Below are positions 26,673-35,969 of a DNA stretch of 64,000 nt, piece by piece. Numbering within the stretch: position 1 is the stretch's first letter; every line of letters starts with the position of its first letter. Both the position numbers and the translations under genes were made by a program. The notes under the pieces are model-generated. The model made no database searches, was not told the DNA's origin, and saw only the letters and a list, made by a program, of their open reading frames with translations. The DNA is taken from positions 62,001-126,000 of the forward strand of contig CALKIR010000023.1 in assembly GCA_937995985.1 (NCBI GenBank), given 5' to 3'. The stretch is from an uncultured Alcaligenaceae bacterium (GTDB lineage: Bacteria; Pseudomonadota; Gammaproteobacteria; Burkholderiales; Burkholderiaceae_B).

Positions 26673-26995
26673 TGCCCCACTTTAGAAAATAGGTTGAGTA
26701 TTAGGACCCCCAGTAGAATTAGGCCGATGCCGATGTAAGCAGCCAGGTCTAAGGATTGCTGAAAAAACCATAGGCCAATCAGAGCGATGGCTACGATGCC
26801 TATCCCGGACCAGACCGCGTAGGCAATACCAACGGGTATGGTACGTAAAGAAAGAGACAAAAAATAAAAGGCGATAACGTAGCCCCCCGCAGTAATCAAA
26901 GATGGTCCGAGGCGGGTAAATCCCGCAGCGCTTTTGAGTGCGCTGGTGGCGATGATTTCTGCAATGATTGCAATGCTCAGGTACAGCCAGCTCAT
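26669..26995 (-). CDS. Small multidrug resistance (SMR) efflux protein, EmrE-like
   Basis: This 108-residue protein with four membrane helices is a proton-coupled exporter of quaternary cations that works as a dimer. The essential membrane Glu is present at residue 13 (IAEIIATSALK). IPVGIAYAVWSGIG matches the EmrE signature closely, which favours the EmrE/Qac type over the guanidinium (SugE/Gdx) type. ATG 26995 is chosen because AAGAGG lies nine bases upstream; a GTG three codons earlier is possible. It is a single gene between convergent mmsB and the Smr gene. Confidence 0.92.
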   Translation of the reverse strand: MSWLYLSIAIIAEIIATSALKSAAGFTRLGPSLITAGGYVIAFYFLSLSLRTIPVGIAYAVWSGIGIVAIALIGLWFFQQSLDLAAYIGIGLILLGVLILNLFSKVGH

Positions 26996-27013
26996 GGGAC
27001 ACACCTCTTTGGT

Positions 27014-27718
27014 TTATAAGCGTTTTTTTCTAAGCAGTACTTTGACAGCGCCTTGCCCGCCTTCTTTGGGCGGGCAATGGCAAAAGGCGAGTACAGATGA
27101 TAATTGTGTGAGCCAGCGGCGTATTTGATATAGCAAAATAGGTTCTTGGTTGGCCGACCCATAGCCTTTGCCATGCACGATACGAATGCAGCGATATTGT
27201 TCAGCTAGGCAGTATTGTAAAAAACTTTGGAGGCGTTCACGGGCACGTTCTAAGGTAGCGCCGTGTAAGTCAATGCTTGCTTCTATGGGCCACTGTCCGC
27301 GCTTTAAATTGCGGAGTACATCTGTGCCACAGATAGGGTTGAGATATTCGTCAATAGGTTCATTGGGGACCCATGCATCGTAGTCATCTGAAAGCTGTGT
27401 ATTGAGATAGTCATGATGATGTGATTCGGCACGCTCTCGACGTTGTTTAATTTGTTCGGAAGAGGGGATAAGTACAGAAGGAGGCGGAGTATAACGTGCC
27501 TGAGTCTGTAGGGGTTGAACAGTGCGCATGGCTTGTCTAAACAAAGCTCTATCAGTGGCTGATAGCGGGCCGGTTTCGTGGCGGCGGGGGTGAGAGTCAG
27601 AGTGCGAGGTTACGGTTTTCTTTTTTGGGCTGGCCAAAGGCTTAGCGCCGGCTGCTTGTTGGCGCAGCCGGCGCCGTAAGGCGCTAAGTTGAGAGTGGTT
27701 ACTAAGCCTTGCCTTCAT
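27014..27718 (-). CDS. Smr (MutS2 C-terminal) domain protein
   Basis: The 234-residue protein has a basic, disordered N-terminal half and a C-terminal Smr domain. The domain shows DLHG (residues 150-153) and HGKG (182-185), the landmarks of the Smr nuclease fold. In E. coli, SmrB of this type cleaves mRNA between collided ribosomes; assignment as SmrB is an inference. It overlaps the end of trxB by 17 bp and is probably translated by coupling, as no separate Shine-Dalgarno is visible. Confidence 0.88.
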   Translation of the reverse strand: MKARLSNHSQLSALRRRLRQQAAGAKPLASPKKKTVTSHSDSHPRRHETGPLSATDRALFRQAMRTVQPLQTQARYTPPPSVLIPSSEQIKQRRERAESHHHDYLNTQLSDDYDAWVPNEPIDEYLNPICGTDVLRNLKRGQWPIEASIDLHGATLERARERLQSFLQYCLAEQYRCIRIVHGKGYGSANQEPILLYQIRRWLTQLSSVLAFCHCPPKEGGQGAVKVLLRKKRL

Positions 27719-28664
27719 TTTCTAGCCAGCGTTGCGCATCAAGGGCAGCCATACATCCAGTGCCAGCACTTGTGATGGCTTGGCGATACACATTGTCTTG
27801 AACATCGCCGGCTGCGAATACCCCTGGTACGGAGGTCATGGTAGCCATGCCTTCAAGACCACTCTTAGTCAAAATATAACCGTCTTTCATGTCTAGTTGG
27901 CCAGCAAACAGCTCAGTATTAGGTTGGTGGCCAATAGCAATAAAAGCACCGCTTACAGCGAGCTCTTCGGTTTCATTGGTTTGGTTATTACGAAGGCGTA
28001 CTCCAGTCACCCCGCTTTCGTCTCCCAGCACCTCATCTAGCTCGTAAAAGAGTTTCAGTGTGATGTTGCCGTTTTTCACGCGCTCCATAAGCCTATCGGT
28101 TAGAATGGGCTCTGAACGGAATTCGTCACGGCGGTGAACCACGTATACAGTTTTACAAATGTTTGCTAAAAAGAGGGCTTCTTCGACAGCAGTATTTCCG
28201 CCGCCGACTACAATAACGTCTTGGTTTTTGTAAAAGAACCCGTCGCAGGTGGCACAAGCTGATACACCACGGCCAAGGAATTTCTCTTCGGAGGGCAGGC
28301 CAAGGTATTTAGCTGTGGCACCAGTGCAGATAATAAGGGCATCGCATGTATAGGTGGTGCCATTATCACCGGTCAGGGTAAAGGGGCGTTTGCTTAAGTC
28401 CACAGCATTGATATGGTCAAAGATAAGCTCTGCTTCGAAGCGCTCGGCGTGTGCTTTAAAGCGCTCCATCAAGTCAGGGCCTTGGACCCCATCAGCATCA
28501 GCCGGCCAGTTTTCCACATCAGTAGTGGTCATGAGCTGTCCGCCTTGCTCTAGTCCAGTGATTAAAACAGGGTTAAGATTAGCTCGCGCAGCGTAGATTG
28601 CTGCGGTATAGCCCGCAGGGCCGGAGCCCAAAATTAGTACTTTTGCGTGTTTTGTATCAGACAT
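27702..28664 (-). CDS. trxB: Thioredoxin reductase
   Basis: This 320-residue flavoenzyme transfers electrons from NADPH to thioredoxin. The FAD motif GSGPAG is at residues 13-18, the redox-active CATC at 137-140, and the NADPH motif GGGNTA at 154-159. The C-terminal second FAD stretch GVFAAGDVQD is present. GGAAAG precedes the ATG. It is divergent from ftsK with 46 bp between starts. Confidence 0.98.
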   Translation of the reverse strand: MSDTKHAKVLILGSGPAGYTAAIYAARANLNPVLITGLEQGGQLMTTTDVENWPADADGVQGPDLMERFKAHAERFEAELIFDHINAVDLSKRPFTLTGDNGTTYTCDALIICTGATAKYLGLPSEEKFLGRGVSACATCDGFFYKNQDVIVVGGGNTAVEEALFLANICKTVYVVHRRDEFRSEPILTDRLMERVKNGNITLKLFYELDEVLGDESGVTGVRLRNNQTNETEELAVSGAFIAIGHQPNTELFAGQLDMKDGYILTKSGLEGMATMTSVPGVFAAGDVQDNVYRQAITSAGTGCMAALDAQRWLENEGKA

Positions 28665-28710
28665 TTTTTAACTTTCCAAAAAAATAGCATCAGCCAATTA
28701 TAATGTGTCT

Positions 28711-31392
28711 ATGGCTAGAATACCTGCAACATCAAATCGCTCATCAAAAAACGTTCGTAATGGCCCCTCAGCACTACAGCTACGGGTCTCACTGCTCGCG
28801 CGTGAGGCGCGTTGGCTGTTGTTTGTTGTGCTAGCGGCCTGGCTCGGTCTCGTTTTAAGCACATGGAACCCAGCCGATCCCTCCTGGACACAATCATTAC
28901 ATGCCGGGTCGATTAGAAACAAGGGGGGCACCTTTGGAGCCAATGTATCAAGCTTTTTGTACTTTTTCTTTGGCTACAGTGCCTGGCTATGGGTCGTCTT
29001 ATTGCTCACTCGCGTGATTGCCGGCTTTTACCGTCTTACCCATATTGTATTACCTCTGAGTAATCATACAGAGGATCTGCCCCGTGTTAAATGGGAGGTG
29101 GCTGCAGGCTTTGTGCTTTTATTGATTAGTTGCATGGGGTTAGAGGCCATGCACCGCTCTGTATCAAGCAGTGTATTGCCTGCAGGTCCCGGCGGTCAAT
29201 TGGGCCAGTTAATTCTTAGACTATTAGTGACCCATCTTGGTTCCCAGGGTGGGGCGTTGCTTTTAATTGCAGGGGCAGCGATTGGAGCAAGTTTATTTTT
29301 TGGCTTTTCTTGGCTCAATACTGCTGAAAAATTAGGGTTTTATATTGAACGGATTGGCTCTCAGGTGCAACGGTGGTGGTCTACCCGGGCACAGGAGCGT
29401 GCTTTAGAGGCTGAGTCACGACCCAAGGAAGCGCAGCCTGCCCCTCAGCCTGCAGGTGTTTCACTTGCTGCAGAGAGCAAGGGGGCTGCGGCGCCTGAAA
29501 CACAGACGCTTTCCGCTGCGGGCTCAGAGGGGATAGGCAGGCGGCTGCAGGGGTGGTTGGCACGGTGGATACAGGCTAAAGAGGAGCAGCGTCGTAGCGA
29601 GCCATCTTTATCTGTACCCAGCCTACAGAATACAGAGGAGCCGTTACGCCGTGAGCCAAGTCTGGCAGCGGCATCGGCCCCTGCTGATGAGCAGGATACC
29701 GAGCCAAACACTGTTGAGCGTGGTGTCCAGTCTCCTCCTATGCGAACAGAGCCTCAGGAGTCTTCGCGCAGTACTGCTGTACCTGTGGTTCCAGCTACAG
29801 AGGCGCCGCCTCTTGCAGCACCTAAGCCGATGCAGGTATCGACTTTAGCTCCTGCACCAGCGATACAGTCTGGGCGTAAAGGCACCGCAAAACAGCAGGC
29901 GGGATTGCCTACTTTGGATTTATTAGATGCTCCCGATGCTCTGACTGATGTAGTGAGTGCAGAAACGCTTGAATATACGGCACGCTTAATCGAGAAACGA
30001 TTGGCTGACTTTGGGGTCAAGGTGACCGTTGAGTCTGCTCGTTCAGGGCCCGTGATCACCCGCTATGAAATAGAGCCTGCAACGGGTGTGAAAGGGAGTC
30101 AAATTGTTAATTTAGCCAAAGATTTAGCACGCTCTCTGAGTTTGGTGAATATCCGTGTTGTGGAGACAATACCGGGTAAAAACTTAATGGGGCTCGAGTT
30201 GCCCAATCCTAAGCGACAGATGGTGCGCATGCAGGAGATCATTGGGGATAAGGCCTACACAGAGAGTAAATCAAAATTAACCTTAGTGTTGGGCAAGGGG
30301 ATAGCCGGTAAGGCCGTAGTGGCTGATTTAGCCAAGATGCCGCACTTATTAGTAGCGGGTACAACAGGGTCGGGTAAGTCAGTTGCTATTAATGCCATGT
30401 TGCTATCTTTGCTGTATGGGGCCAGAGCCGATGAGGTACGGCTGATTTTAATTGACCCCAAAATGCTTGAGATGAGTGTATATGAGGGGATTCCTCATTT
30501 GCTTGCTCCTGTTGTGACCGATATGAGCCAGGCGGCAAATGCTTTGAACTGGTGCGTCAATGAAATGGAGCGCCGTTATCGTTTAATGAGTAAGCTTGGG
30601 GTGCGTAATCTAGCTGGCTATAACGATAAAATCAAAGAGGCTAATAAAAAAGGCACCCCTATTCCCAATCCATTTTCTTTGACGCCCGAGGAGCCCGAGC
30701 CACTGTCTGAGTTGCCATTTATTGTTGTTATTATTGATGAGTTGGCAGACCTGATGATGGTGGCTGGTAAGAAAATCGAAGAGTTGATTGCTCGTTTGGC
30801 ACAAAAAGCACGGGCAGCTGGCATACATTTAATTTTAGCGACCCAGCGCCCCAGTGTGGATGTGATTACCGGGCTCATCAAGGCTAATATCCCTACGCGT
30901 ATTTCTTTTCAGGTATCGTCCCGAGTTGATTCACGAACTATCTTAGATCAGGCTGGTGCTGAAACACTGCTGGGTCAAGGCGATATGCTCTTTTTGCCAC
31001 CTGGCACATCAGTACCCATTCGTGTACACGGGGCCTTTGTTGATGATGATGAAGTGCATCGTGTGGTTGAGTTTTTGAAAGAGCAGGGGGAGCCGGATTA
31101 TGTTGAAGGGATTCTCGAAGGAGGGGTTCCAGGTGAAACAGGAGATGGGGTAAATCCCATTACTGGGTTTGCTGATGCAGAGTCGGATCCCTTGTATGAT
31201 CAGGCTGTAGCCTTTGTGCTGGAAAGTGGCCGTGCGTCTACTTCGGGCGTGCAGCGCCATTTACGTGTAGGCTATAACCGTGCTGCGAGAATTATTGAGC
31301 AAATGGAGCAGGCAGGTATCGTATCACCAATGCGTTCTAATGGGACACGTGAAATTCTAGTGCCTCGTGATAATGCACAGGATGAATCTTAG
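28711..31392 (+). CDS. ftsK: DNA translocase FtsK
   Basis: This septal DNA pump segregates chromosome ends and activates XerCD. The 893-residue protein has four N-terminal membrane helices (about residues 30-210) and a Pro/Ala/Glu-rich linker (about 230-400). The RecA-like motor carries Walker A GTTGSGKS near residue 550 and Walker B IVVIIDELADLMMV. The C-terminal gamma winged helix (ESGRASTSGVQRHLRVGY) recognises KOPS. A TATAAT sits directly before the start (28699-28704) with no Shine-Dalgarno, so the mRNA may be nearly leaderless; an in-frame GTG at 28705 is the alternative start. lolA follows 5 bp after the stop. Confidence 0.96.
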   Translation: MARIPATSNRSSKNVRNGPSALQLRVSLLAREARWLLFVVLAAWLGLVLSTWNPADPSWTQSLHAGSIRNKGGTFGANVSSFLYFFFGYSAWLWVVLLLTRVIAGFYRLTHIVLPLSNHTEDLPRVKWEVAAGFVLLLISCMGLEAMHRSVSSSVLPAGPGGQLGQLILRLLVTHLGSQGGALLLIAGAAIGASLFFGFSWLNTAEKLGFYIERIGSQVQRWWSTRAQERALEAESRPKEAQPAPQPAGVSLAAESKGAAAPETQTLSAAGSEGIGRRLQGWLARWIQAKEEQRRSEPSLSVPSLQNTEEPLRREPSLAAASAPADEQDTEPNTVERGVQSPPMRTEPQESSRSTAVPVVPATEAPPLAAPKPMQVSTLAPAPAIQSGRKGTAKQQAGLPTLDLLDAPDALTDVVSAETLEYTARLIEKRLADFGVKVTVESARSGPVITRYEIEPATGVKGSQIVNLAKDLARSLSLVNIRVVETIPGKNLMGLELPNPKRQMVRMQEIIGDKAYTESKSKLTLVLGKGIAGKAVVADLAKMPHLLVAGTTGSGKSVAINAMLLSLLYGARADEVRLILIDPKMLEMSVYEGIPHLLAPVVTDMSQAANALNWCVNEMERRYRLMSKLGVRNLAGYNDKIKEANKKGTPIPNPFSLTPEEPEPLSELPFIVVIIDELADLMMVAGKKIEELIARLAQKARAAGIHLILATQRPSVDVITGLIKANIPTRISFQVSSRVDSRTILDQAGAETLLGQGDMLFLPPGTSVPIRVHGAFVDDDEVHRVVEFLKEQGEPDYVEGILEGGVPGETGDGVNPITGFADAESDPLYDQAVAFVLESGRASTSGVQRHLRVGYNRAARIIEQMEQAGIVSPMRSNGTREILVPRDNAQDES

Positions 31393-31397
31393 GGGCA

Positions 31398-32087
31398 ATG
31401 ATGAACTGGGTTAAAAAATTAGTGAGTGTCAGTGTGGTGGTGCTGGGTATGCTTGGCTGGGCTGAGTCAGGCAGCGCGGCCAATGAGTCGTCCCCTCATG
31501 CCGAGGCGGGCAGTATACAGTTGCGTAATTTTGTGAAAAAAGTGCATCGCGCCCAGGGGCGATTTGTGCAGCAGACCAGCACTGCGGATGGGCAGAGACA
31601 GCCCAAGCAAGAAGGCTATTTTGCATTTAATCGTGAAAAAGGCCAATTCTTATGGCGGGTAGAGCATCCGTATGAACAATTAGTCTTAGCAGATGGGCAG
31701 CGTTTCATTCAGTATGATCCTGATTTGAGTCAAGCGACCGAGCGGGGCATAGAGGACACAGTCGGTCGATCCCCTGCTGCGCTATTATTTGGCTCACGGC
31801 GTATCGATCAGGCTTTTGATATACAGGATGAGAGTGATGTGCCCTTTGATGAGGCGATGGCCTCTCAGTTATCTTGGTTACGAGCCTATCCCAAAGAGGG
31901 GGAAGCTGGTTTTGAATATATAGCGATGGGCTTCAAAGATGGACTGCCCGAGCAATTAATCATTATTGATGGGTTTGGGCAACGCACGACCATTCAGTTG
32001 CTAGAGATGCAACCAGATGCGCCCTTAGCGGCAGATACTTTTCAATTTGAGCCCCCAGCCGGGGTGGATTATGTGCGTTTGCAATAG
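31398..32087 (+). CDS. lolA: Outer-membrane lipoprotein carrier protein LolA
   Basis: LolA shuttles lipoproteins through the periplasm from LolCDE to LolB. The protein has about 229 residues with a signal peptide (hydrophobic core residues 9-22, ending near GSA). The mature part has GRFVQQTSTADGQRQPKQEG and FLWRVEHPYEQLVLADG, typical of LolA. Two adjacent ATGs (31398, 31401) are possible; AGGGG is better spaced for the second. The ftsK-lolA-rarA-serS order is conserved in many proteobacteria. Confidence 0.94.
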   Translation: MMNWVKKLVSVSVVVLGMLGWAESGSAANESSPHAEAGSIQLRNFVKKVHRAQGRFVQQTSTADGQRQPKQEGYFAFNREKGQFLWRVEHPYEQLVLADGQRFIQYDPDLSQATERGIEDTVGRSPAALLFGSRRIDQAFDIQDESDVPFDEAMASQLSWLRAYPKEGEAGFEYIAMGFKDGLPEQLIIIDGFGQRTTIQLLEMQPDAPLAADTFQFEPPAGVDYVRLQ

Positions 32088-32128
32088 TATGGCAGCAATA
32101 GCGAACAAAGGAATCCAGATAATTTTTT

Positions 32129-33460
32129 ATGACCCCTTCTGATGCCGATCTCTTTCACGCACAGCGACAGGAATTTGCGCCTTTAGCCGAGCGACTGCGG
32201 CCCCGATCATTAGAGGATATGGTGGGGCAGGCGCACCTGGTAGGCCCGGGTAAGCCTTTGCGCGTAGCTTTTGAGTCGGGCCGCCCTCATTCCATGATTT
32301 TCTGGGGACCGCCCGGAGTGGGCAAAACAACGTTAGCCCGCATGATGGCGCATGCTTTTGAGGCGCAGTTTATTGCCATTTCAGCAGTACTTGGGGGCGT
32401 TAAGGATATTCGTGATGCAATTGTGCTTGCGCAACAGGCCCAATCTCAAGGGCGGCGTACCATTCTTTTTGTCGATGAGGTGCATCGCTTTAATAAAGCG
32501 CAGCAGGATGCATTTTTGCCTCATGTGGAAAGTGGTTTATTTACTTTTATTGGAGCCACTACAGAGAATCCGTCGTTTGAAGTTAATTCCGCATTGCTAT
32601 CTCGGGCACGGGTGTATGTATTAGAAGCTTTGCAGCCCCAAGATCTCGAAATATTAATAGATCGGGCGCTGCATCTGCTCAATGTTGAGCGGGATGAGCC
32701 CTTGGTGATGAGTGACGGAGCGCGCAGCCAGCTGGCTGTGTGGGCTGATGGGGATGCACGCCGTGTGATGAATGCCCTGGAAATATTAGTTGACTCTGCC
32801 CAAGCAGCAGGGCATACCGAGCTTGACGAAGCGTGGCTTGAGCGCACCTTATCAAAAAATTTGCGTCGTTTTGATAAAGGGGGCGATGCTTTTTACGATC
32901 AGATTAGTGCTTTGCATAAATCTGTGCGTGGCTCTGATCCTGATGCCGCTTTGTATTGGCTGTGTCGCATGCTTGATGGAGGTGCAGATGCTGCTTATTT
33001 ATCGCGTCGTATTGTCCGAATGGCTTGGGAAGACATTGGCTTAGCAGATCCTCGAGCCATGCAAATTGCTAATGATGCGGCTCAGACCTATGAACGTTTA
33101 GGCTCGCCTGAAGGGGAGCTGGCATTGGCGCAAGCAGTGATTTATTTAGCGGTGGCAGCAAAAAGCAACGCGGGCTATATGGCATACAATCAGGCACGGC
33201 GTTTTGCAGCGGAGCACGGCAGTGCCCCAGTTCCACTGCATTTGCGGAATGCGCCAACGCAATTGATGAAACAGCTCGGTCATGGCAAGGCCTATCGTTA
33301 TGCTCATGATGAACCCTATGGTTATGCCGCTGGGGAGCATTATTTTCCAGATGGCTTAAGTGCTCGTTTTTATCGTCCTGTAGAGCGAGGATTAGAAAAA
33401 CAGATTGGTGAAAAGTTACGCTTTTTAGCTAAACTTGATGCCGCGCATAAAAGAAAATAA
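32129..33460 (+). CDS. rarA: Replication-associated recombination protein A (MgsA/RarA)
   Basis: This 443-residue AAA+ ATPase acts at stalled replication forks and is related to clamp loaders. Walker A GPPGVGKT is at residues 60-67, and Walker B ILFVDEVHRFNKAQQD follows. The C-terminal tetramerisation region has RMAWEDIGLADPRAM and NAGYMAYNQA. AAAGGAA lies about 13 bp before the ATG, a rather long spacing. It follows lolA by 41 bp and precedes serS. Confidence 0.97.
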   Translation: MTPSDADLFHAQRQEFAPLAERLRPRSLEDMVGQAHLVGPGKPLRVAFESGRPHSMIFWGPPGVGKTTLARMMAHAFEAQFIAISAVLGGVKDIRDAIVLAQQAQSQGRRTILFVDEVHRFNKAQQDAFLPHVESGLFTFIGATTENPSFEVNSALLSRARVYVLEALQPQDLEILIDRALHLLNVERDEPLVMSDGARSQLAVWADGDARRVMNALEILVDSAQAAGHTELDEAWLERTLSKNLRRFDKGGDAFYDQISALHKSVRGSDPDAALYWLCRMLDGGADAAYLSRRIVRMAWEDIGLADPRAMQIANDAAQTYERLGSPEGELALAQAVIYLAVAAKSNAGYMAYNQARRFAAEHGSAPVPLHLRNAPTQLMKQLGHGKAYRYAHDEPYGYAAGEHYFPDGLSARFYRPVERGLEKQIGEKLRFLAKLDAAHKRK

Positions 33461-33531
33461 ACAGGGCCGAAGGATAGGTCGTTGAATTATTTACAATTTG
33501 TGCAGTAATTTTTGAATAAAAAGCAGGCCAT

Positions 33532-34866
33532 ATGTTAGATATCAATTTACTTAGAAATGATTTAAATACCGTGGTCGCGGGACTAAAGGCGCGCGGTGTG
33601 GAATTTAATACGCAGCAATTTCAAGACCTTGAGGAGCAGCGCAAAAAGCTGCAGGTAGAAACAGAGCAATTACAGGCACGCCGTAATAGTATTGCTCGTG
33701 AAATTGGGCAAAAAAAGGCGAAAGGAGAGGATGTCAGCGATTTGTTGGCTGAGTCAAAGGCCATCCCTGCGCAGCTGAACGCGTTGTCAACACAACTGGG
33801 GCAGGTACAAGAGGCATTGCGGGCCTTATTGATTGAATTGCCTAATTTAGCGCATGAGACTGTGCCTGTTGGTGATGATGAGCGAGGCAATTTAGAGGTG
33901 CGTCGCTGGCTGCCAGGGCTTGGTTTTGTAGCCGATCAGCTGCCTCCTGAGTTCGGCTTTGAGGTTCAGGATCATGTTAGTTTGGGGGAAAAGTTAGGGC
34001 TTAATTTCCCCGCTGCGCGTAAATTATCGGGGGCACGCTTTATGGTATTAAATGGGGGCCTAGCACGCTTACATCGAGCATTAACGCAGTTCATGTTAGC
34101 AGTGCAAACTGAGCAGCATGGCTATGAAGAATGCTATACCCCTTATATTGTCAACAGTGCCTCTTTATTTGGAACAGGGCAGTTACCTAAATTTAAGGAT
34201 GATATGTTTTGGGTGACCAAAGGAGGGGCCAATCATACAGATGAAGAGGAGGAGAACGGTGATTTGTATTTAATCTCAACCTCCGAAATTACGCTCACGG
34301 GCATGTTTCGAGATGAAATTATTGAGCGTGAGCGTCTCCCATTAAAATTTACAGCCCATACCCCTTGTTTTCGTTCCGAAGCAGGAAGTGGGGGGCGAGA
34401 TACTCGCGGTATTATTCGTCAGCATCAATTCGATAAGGTAGAAATGGTGCAAATTGTCCATCCAGACCATTCCTATGAGGCGTTAGAGGAGATGGTGGGG
34501 CATGCCGAGGCAATTTTACAGCTGCTCGAGTTGCCTTATCGAGTAGTGACTTTATGTACTGGTGATATGGGCTTTTCTGCTGCTAAAACTTATGACCTTG
34601 AGGTCTGGGTGCCGTCGCAACAAACTTGGAGAGAGATTTCTTCCGTATCAAATTGTGAGGCCTTTCAAGCACGTCGGTTGCAGGCACGTTTCCGACCAGA
34701 GAAAGGACGTCCTCAATATGTTCATACCTTAAATGGTTCGGGGCTGGCTGTTGGGCGCGCTTTGGTAGCAGTTTTGGAAAATTATCAGCAAGCAGATGGC
34801 AGTGTCCGTATACCCAAGGTGTTACAGCCTTATATGGGGGGACAAACTGTGTTGGCGGAACAATAA
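33532..34866 (+). CDS. serS: Seryl-tRNA synthetase
   Basis: This 444-residue class II synthetase charges tRNA-Ser. The N-terminal long antiparallel coiled coil (about residues 30-105) contacts the tRNA long arm. Motif 2 is FRSEAGSGGRDTRGIIRQHQ and motif 3 GSGLAVGRALVAVLEN. It lacks a strong Shine-Dalgarno. A terminator follows, then a tRNA-Ser gene on the opposite strand. Confidence 0.98.
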   Translation: MLDINLLRNDLNTVVAGLKARGVEFNTQQFQDLEEQRKKLQVETEQLQARRNSIAREIGQKKAKGEDVSDLLAESKAIPAQLNALSTQLGQVQEALRALLIELPNLAHETVPVGDDERGNLEVRRWLPGLGFVADQLPPEFGFEVQDHVSLGEKLGLNFPAARKLSGARFMVLNGGLARLHRALTQFMLAVQTEQHGYEECYTPYIVNSASLFGTGQLPKFKDDMFWVTKGGANHTDEEEENGDLYLISTSEITLTGMFRDEIIERERLPLKFTAHTPCFRSEAGSGGRDTRGIIRQHQFDKVEMVQIVHPDHSYEALEEMVGHAEAILQLLELPYRVVTLCTGDMGFSAAKTYDLEVWVPSQQTWREISSVSNCEAFQARRLQARFRPEKGRPQYVHTLNGSGLAVGRALVAVLENYQQADGSVRIPKVLQPYMGGQTVLAEQ

Positions 34867-34886
34867 AGCGGGGAAGAGAGCGTCAT

Positions 34887-34922
34887 AGAGCGTCGGTGCT
34901 AATGGGCATCGGCGCTCTTTTT
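34887..34922 (+). terminator. Terminator of serS
   Basis: A 13-bp stem (34887-34899 with 34906-34918, two G-U pairs), loop TAATGG, then a T-run. It ends the ftsK-lolA-rarA-serS group. Confidence 0.88.
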
Positions 34923-34965
34923 GTGTGGTGAACAAAGAAACAATAGGCTGTAAGCAGTCGGCAAA

Positions 34966-35057
34966 TGGCGGGCAGGGAGGGATTCGAACCCTCGATACGC
35001 CTTGCGACGTATACTGGATTTCGAGTCCAGCGCATTCAACCTCTCTGCCACCTGCCC
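34966..35057 (-). tRNA. tRNA-Ser (CGA)
   Basis: This 92-nt class II tRNA has its CCA encoded. The acceptor GGGCAGG pairs with CCTGCCC, the T-arm is GAGGG/CCCTC around TTCGAAT, and the long variable arm is typical of serine tRNA. The anticodon loop is CTCGAAA with anticodon CGA, reading UCG. It lies just downstream of serS on the other strand. Confidence 0.95.
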
Positions 35058-35189
35058 GCTCGACCCAAAGGGCATATTCTAACAGAAAAAAAGAACTATT
35101 TTAGTGTTTTTTTAGTTTCGTTCAATTGTCGTTTATAGTGTGGGTTGTGTGATTATTCTGTTCATATCAGCCATACAAGGTACACGATC

Positions 35190-35969
35190 ATGTTGTTTTT
35201 ATTATCTCCAGCTAAAAAGCTTGATTATGAATCGCCGGTGCGCACTACTTTGACGAGTCAGCCGCTCTTTGTGACTCAAGCTCAGGAGCTGGTCACAATA
35301 CTTAAAACCTATTCTCAAGCTGAGCTTGCAGAGCTAATGAAAATCAGTGATAAGCTTGCTGAGCTCAATGTTCAGCGTTTCCACATGTGGGAGCCAGAGT
35401 TTAATCTAGATAATGCACGTCAGGCGGTTTTAGCATTTAATGGTGATGTGTACGAGGGCTTGGATGCCCCTACTTTGTCTGATCAGCAGTTAGAATGGGC
35501 GCAAAAGCATTTGGTCATTTTGAGCGGCTTATATGGTGCGCTGCGGCCTTTGGATTTGATGCAACCTTATCGTTTGGAAATGGGCACTCGTTTATCAACG
35601 CCCAAGGGGACCAATTTATACGAGTTTTGGGGGCGTCAGATAGCTGACTATTTAAACGAACAAATCAATTTGCCGCACCATCAGGAGCCTGTTGTGATTA
35701 ATTTGGCTTCGGCAGAGTATTTTAAATCTGTAGATCGCCGTGCTCTTAACCCAACAGTGATTGAGTGCGTGTTTCAAGATGAGCGCCATGGCAAGTGGCG
35801 CGTTATTAGCTTTTATGCCAAAAAGGCTCGGGGCCTAATGATGCGCTATGCTATTGAAAACCAAATTACTACTGTAGAGGCATTAAAAAAATTTGATAGG
35901 GCGGGATATCGTTATGCTCCTGAGGCTTCTACTGCACAGCGGTTGGTTTTTAGGCGGCCTGAGGCTTAG
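35190..35969 (+). CDS. yaaA: Peroxide stress protein YaaA (DUF328/UPF0246)
   Basis: In E. coli this 259-residue protein limits free iron and oxidative damage and binds DNA; the biochemical role is still loosely defined. The start MLFLLSPAKKLDYESP at 35190 is the conserved family N-terminus, with AAGG nine bases upstream; a 15-codon upstream extension is rejected. INLASAEYFKSVDRRALNP and a C-terminal FYAKKARGLMMRYAI are typical. The 3' end overlaps the convergent FUSC gene by 20 bp. Confidence 0.94.
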   Translation: MLFLLSPAKKLDYESPVRTTLTSQPLFVTQAQELVTILKTYSQAELAELMKISDKLAELNVQRFHMWEPEFNLDNARQAVLAFNGDVYEGLDAPTLSDQQLEWAQKHLVILSGLYGALRPLDLMQPYRLEMGTRLSTPKGTNLYEFWGRQIADYLNEQINLPHHQEPVVINLASAEYFKSVDRRALNPTVIECVFQDERHGKWRVISFYAKKARGLMMRYAIENQITTVEALKKFDRAGYRYAPEASTAQRLVFRRPEA

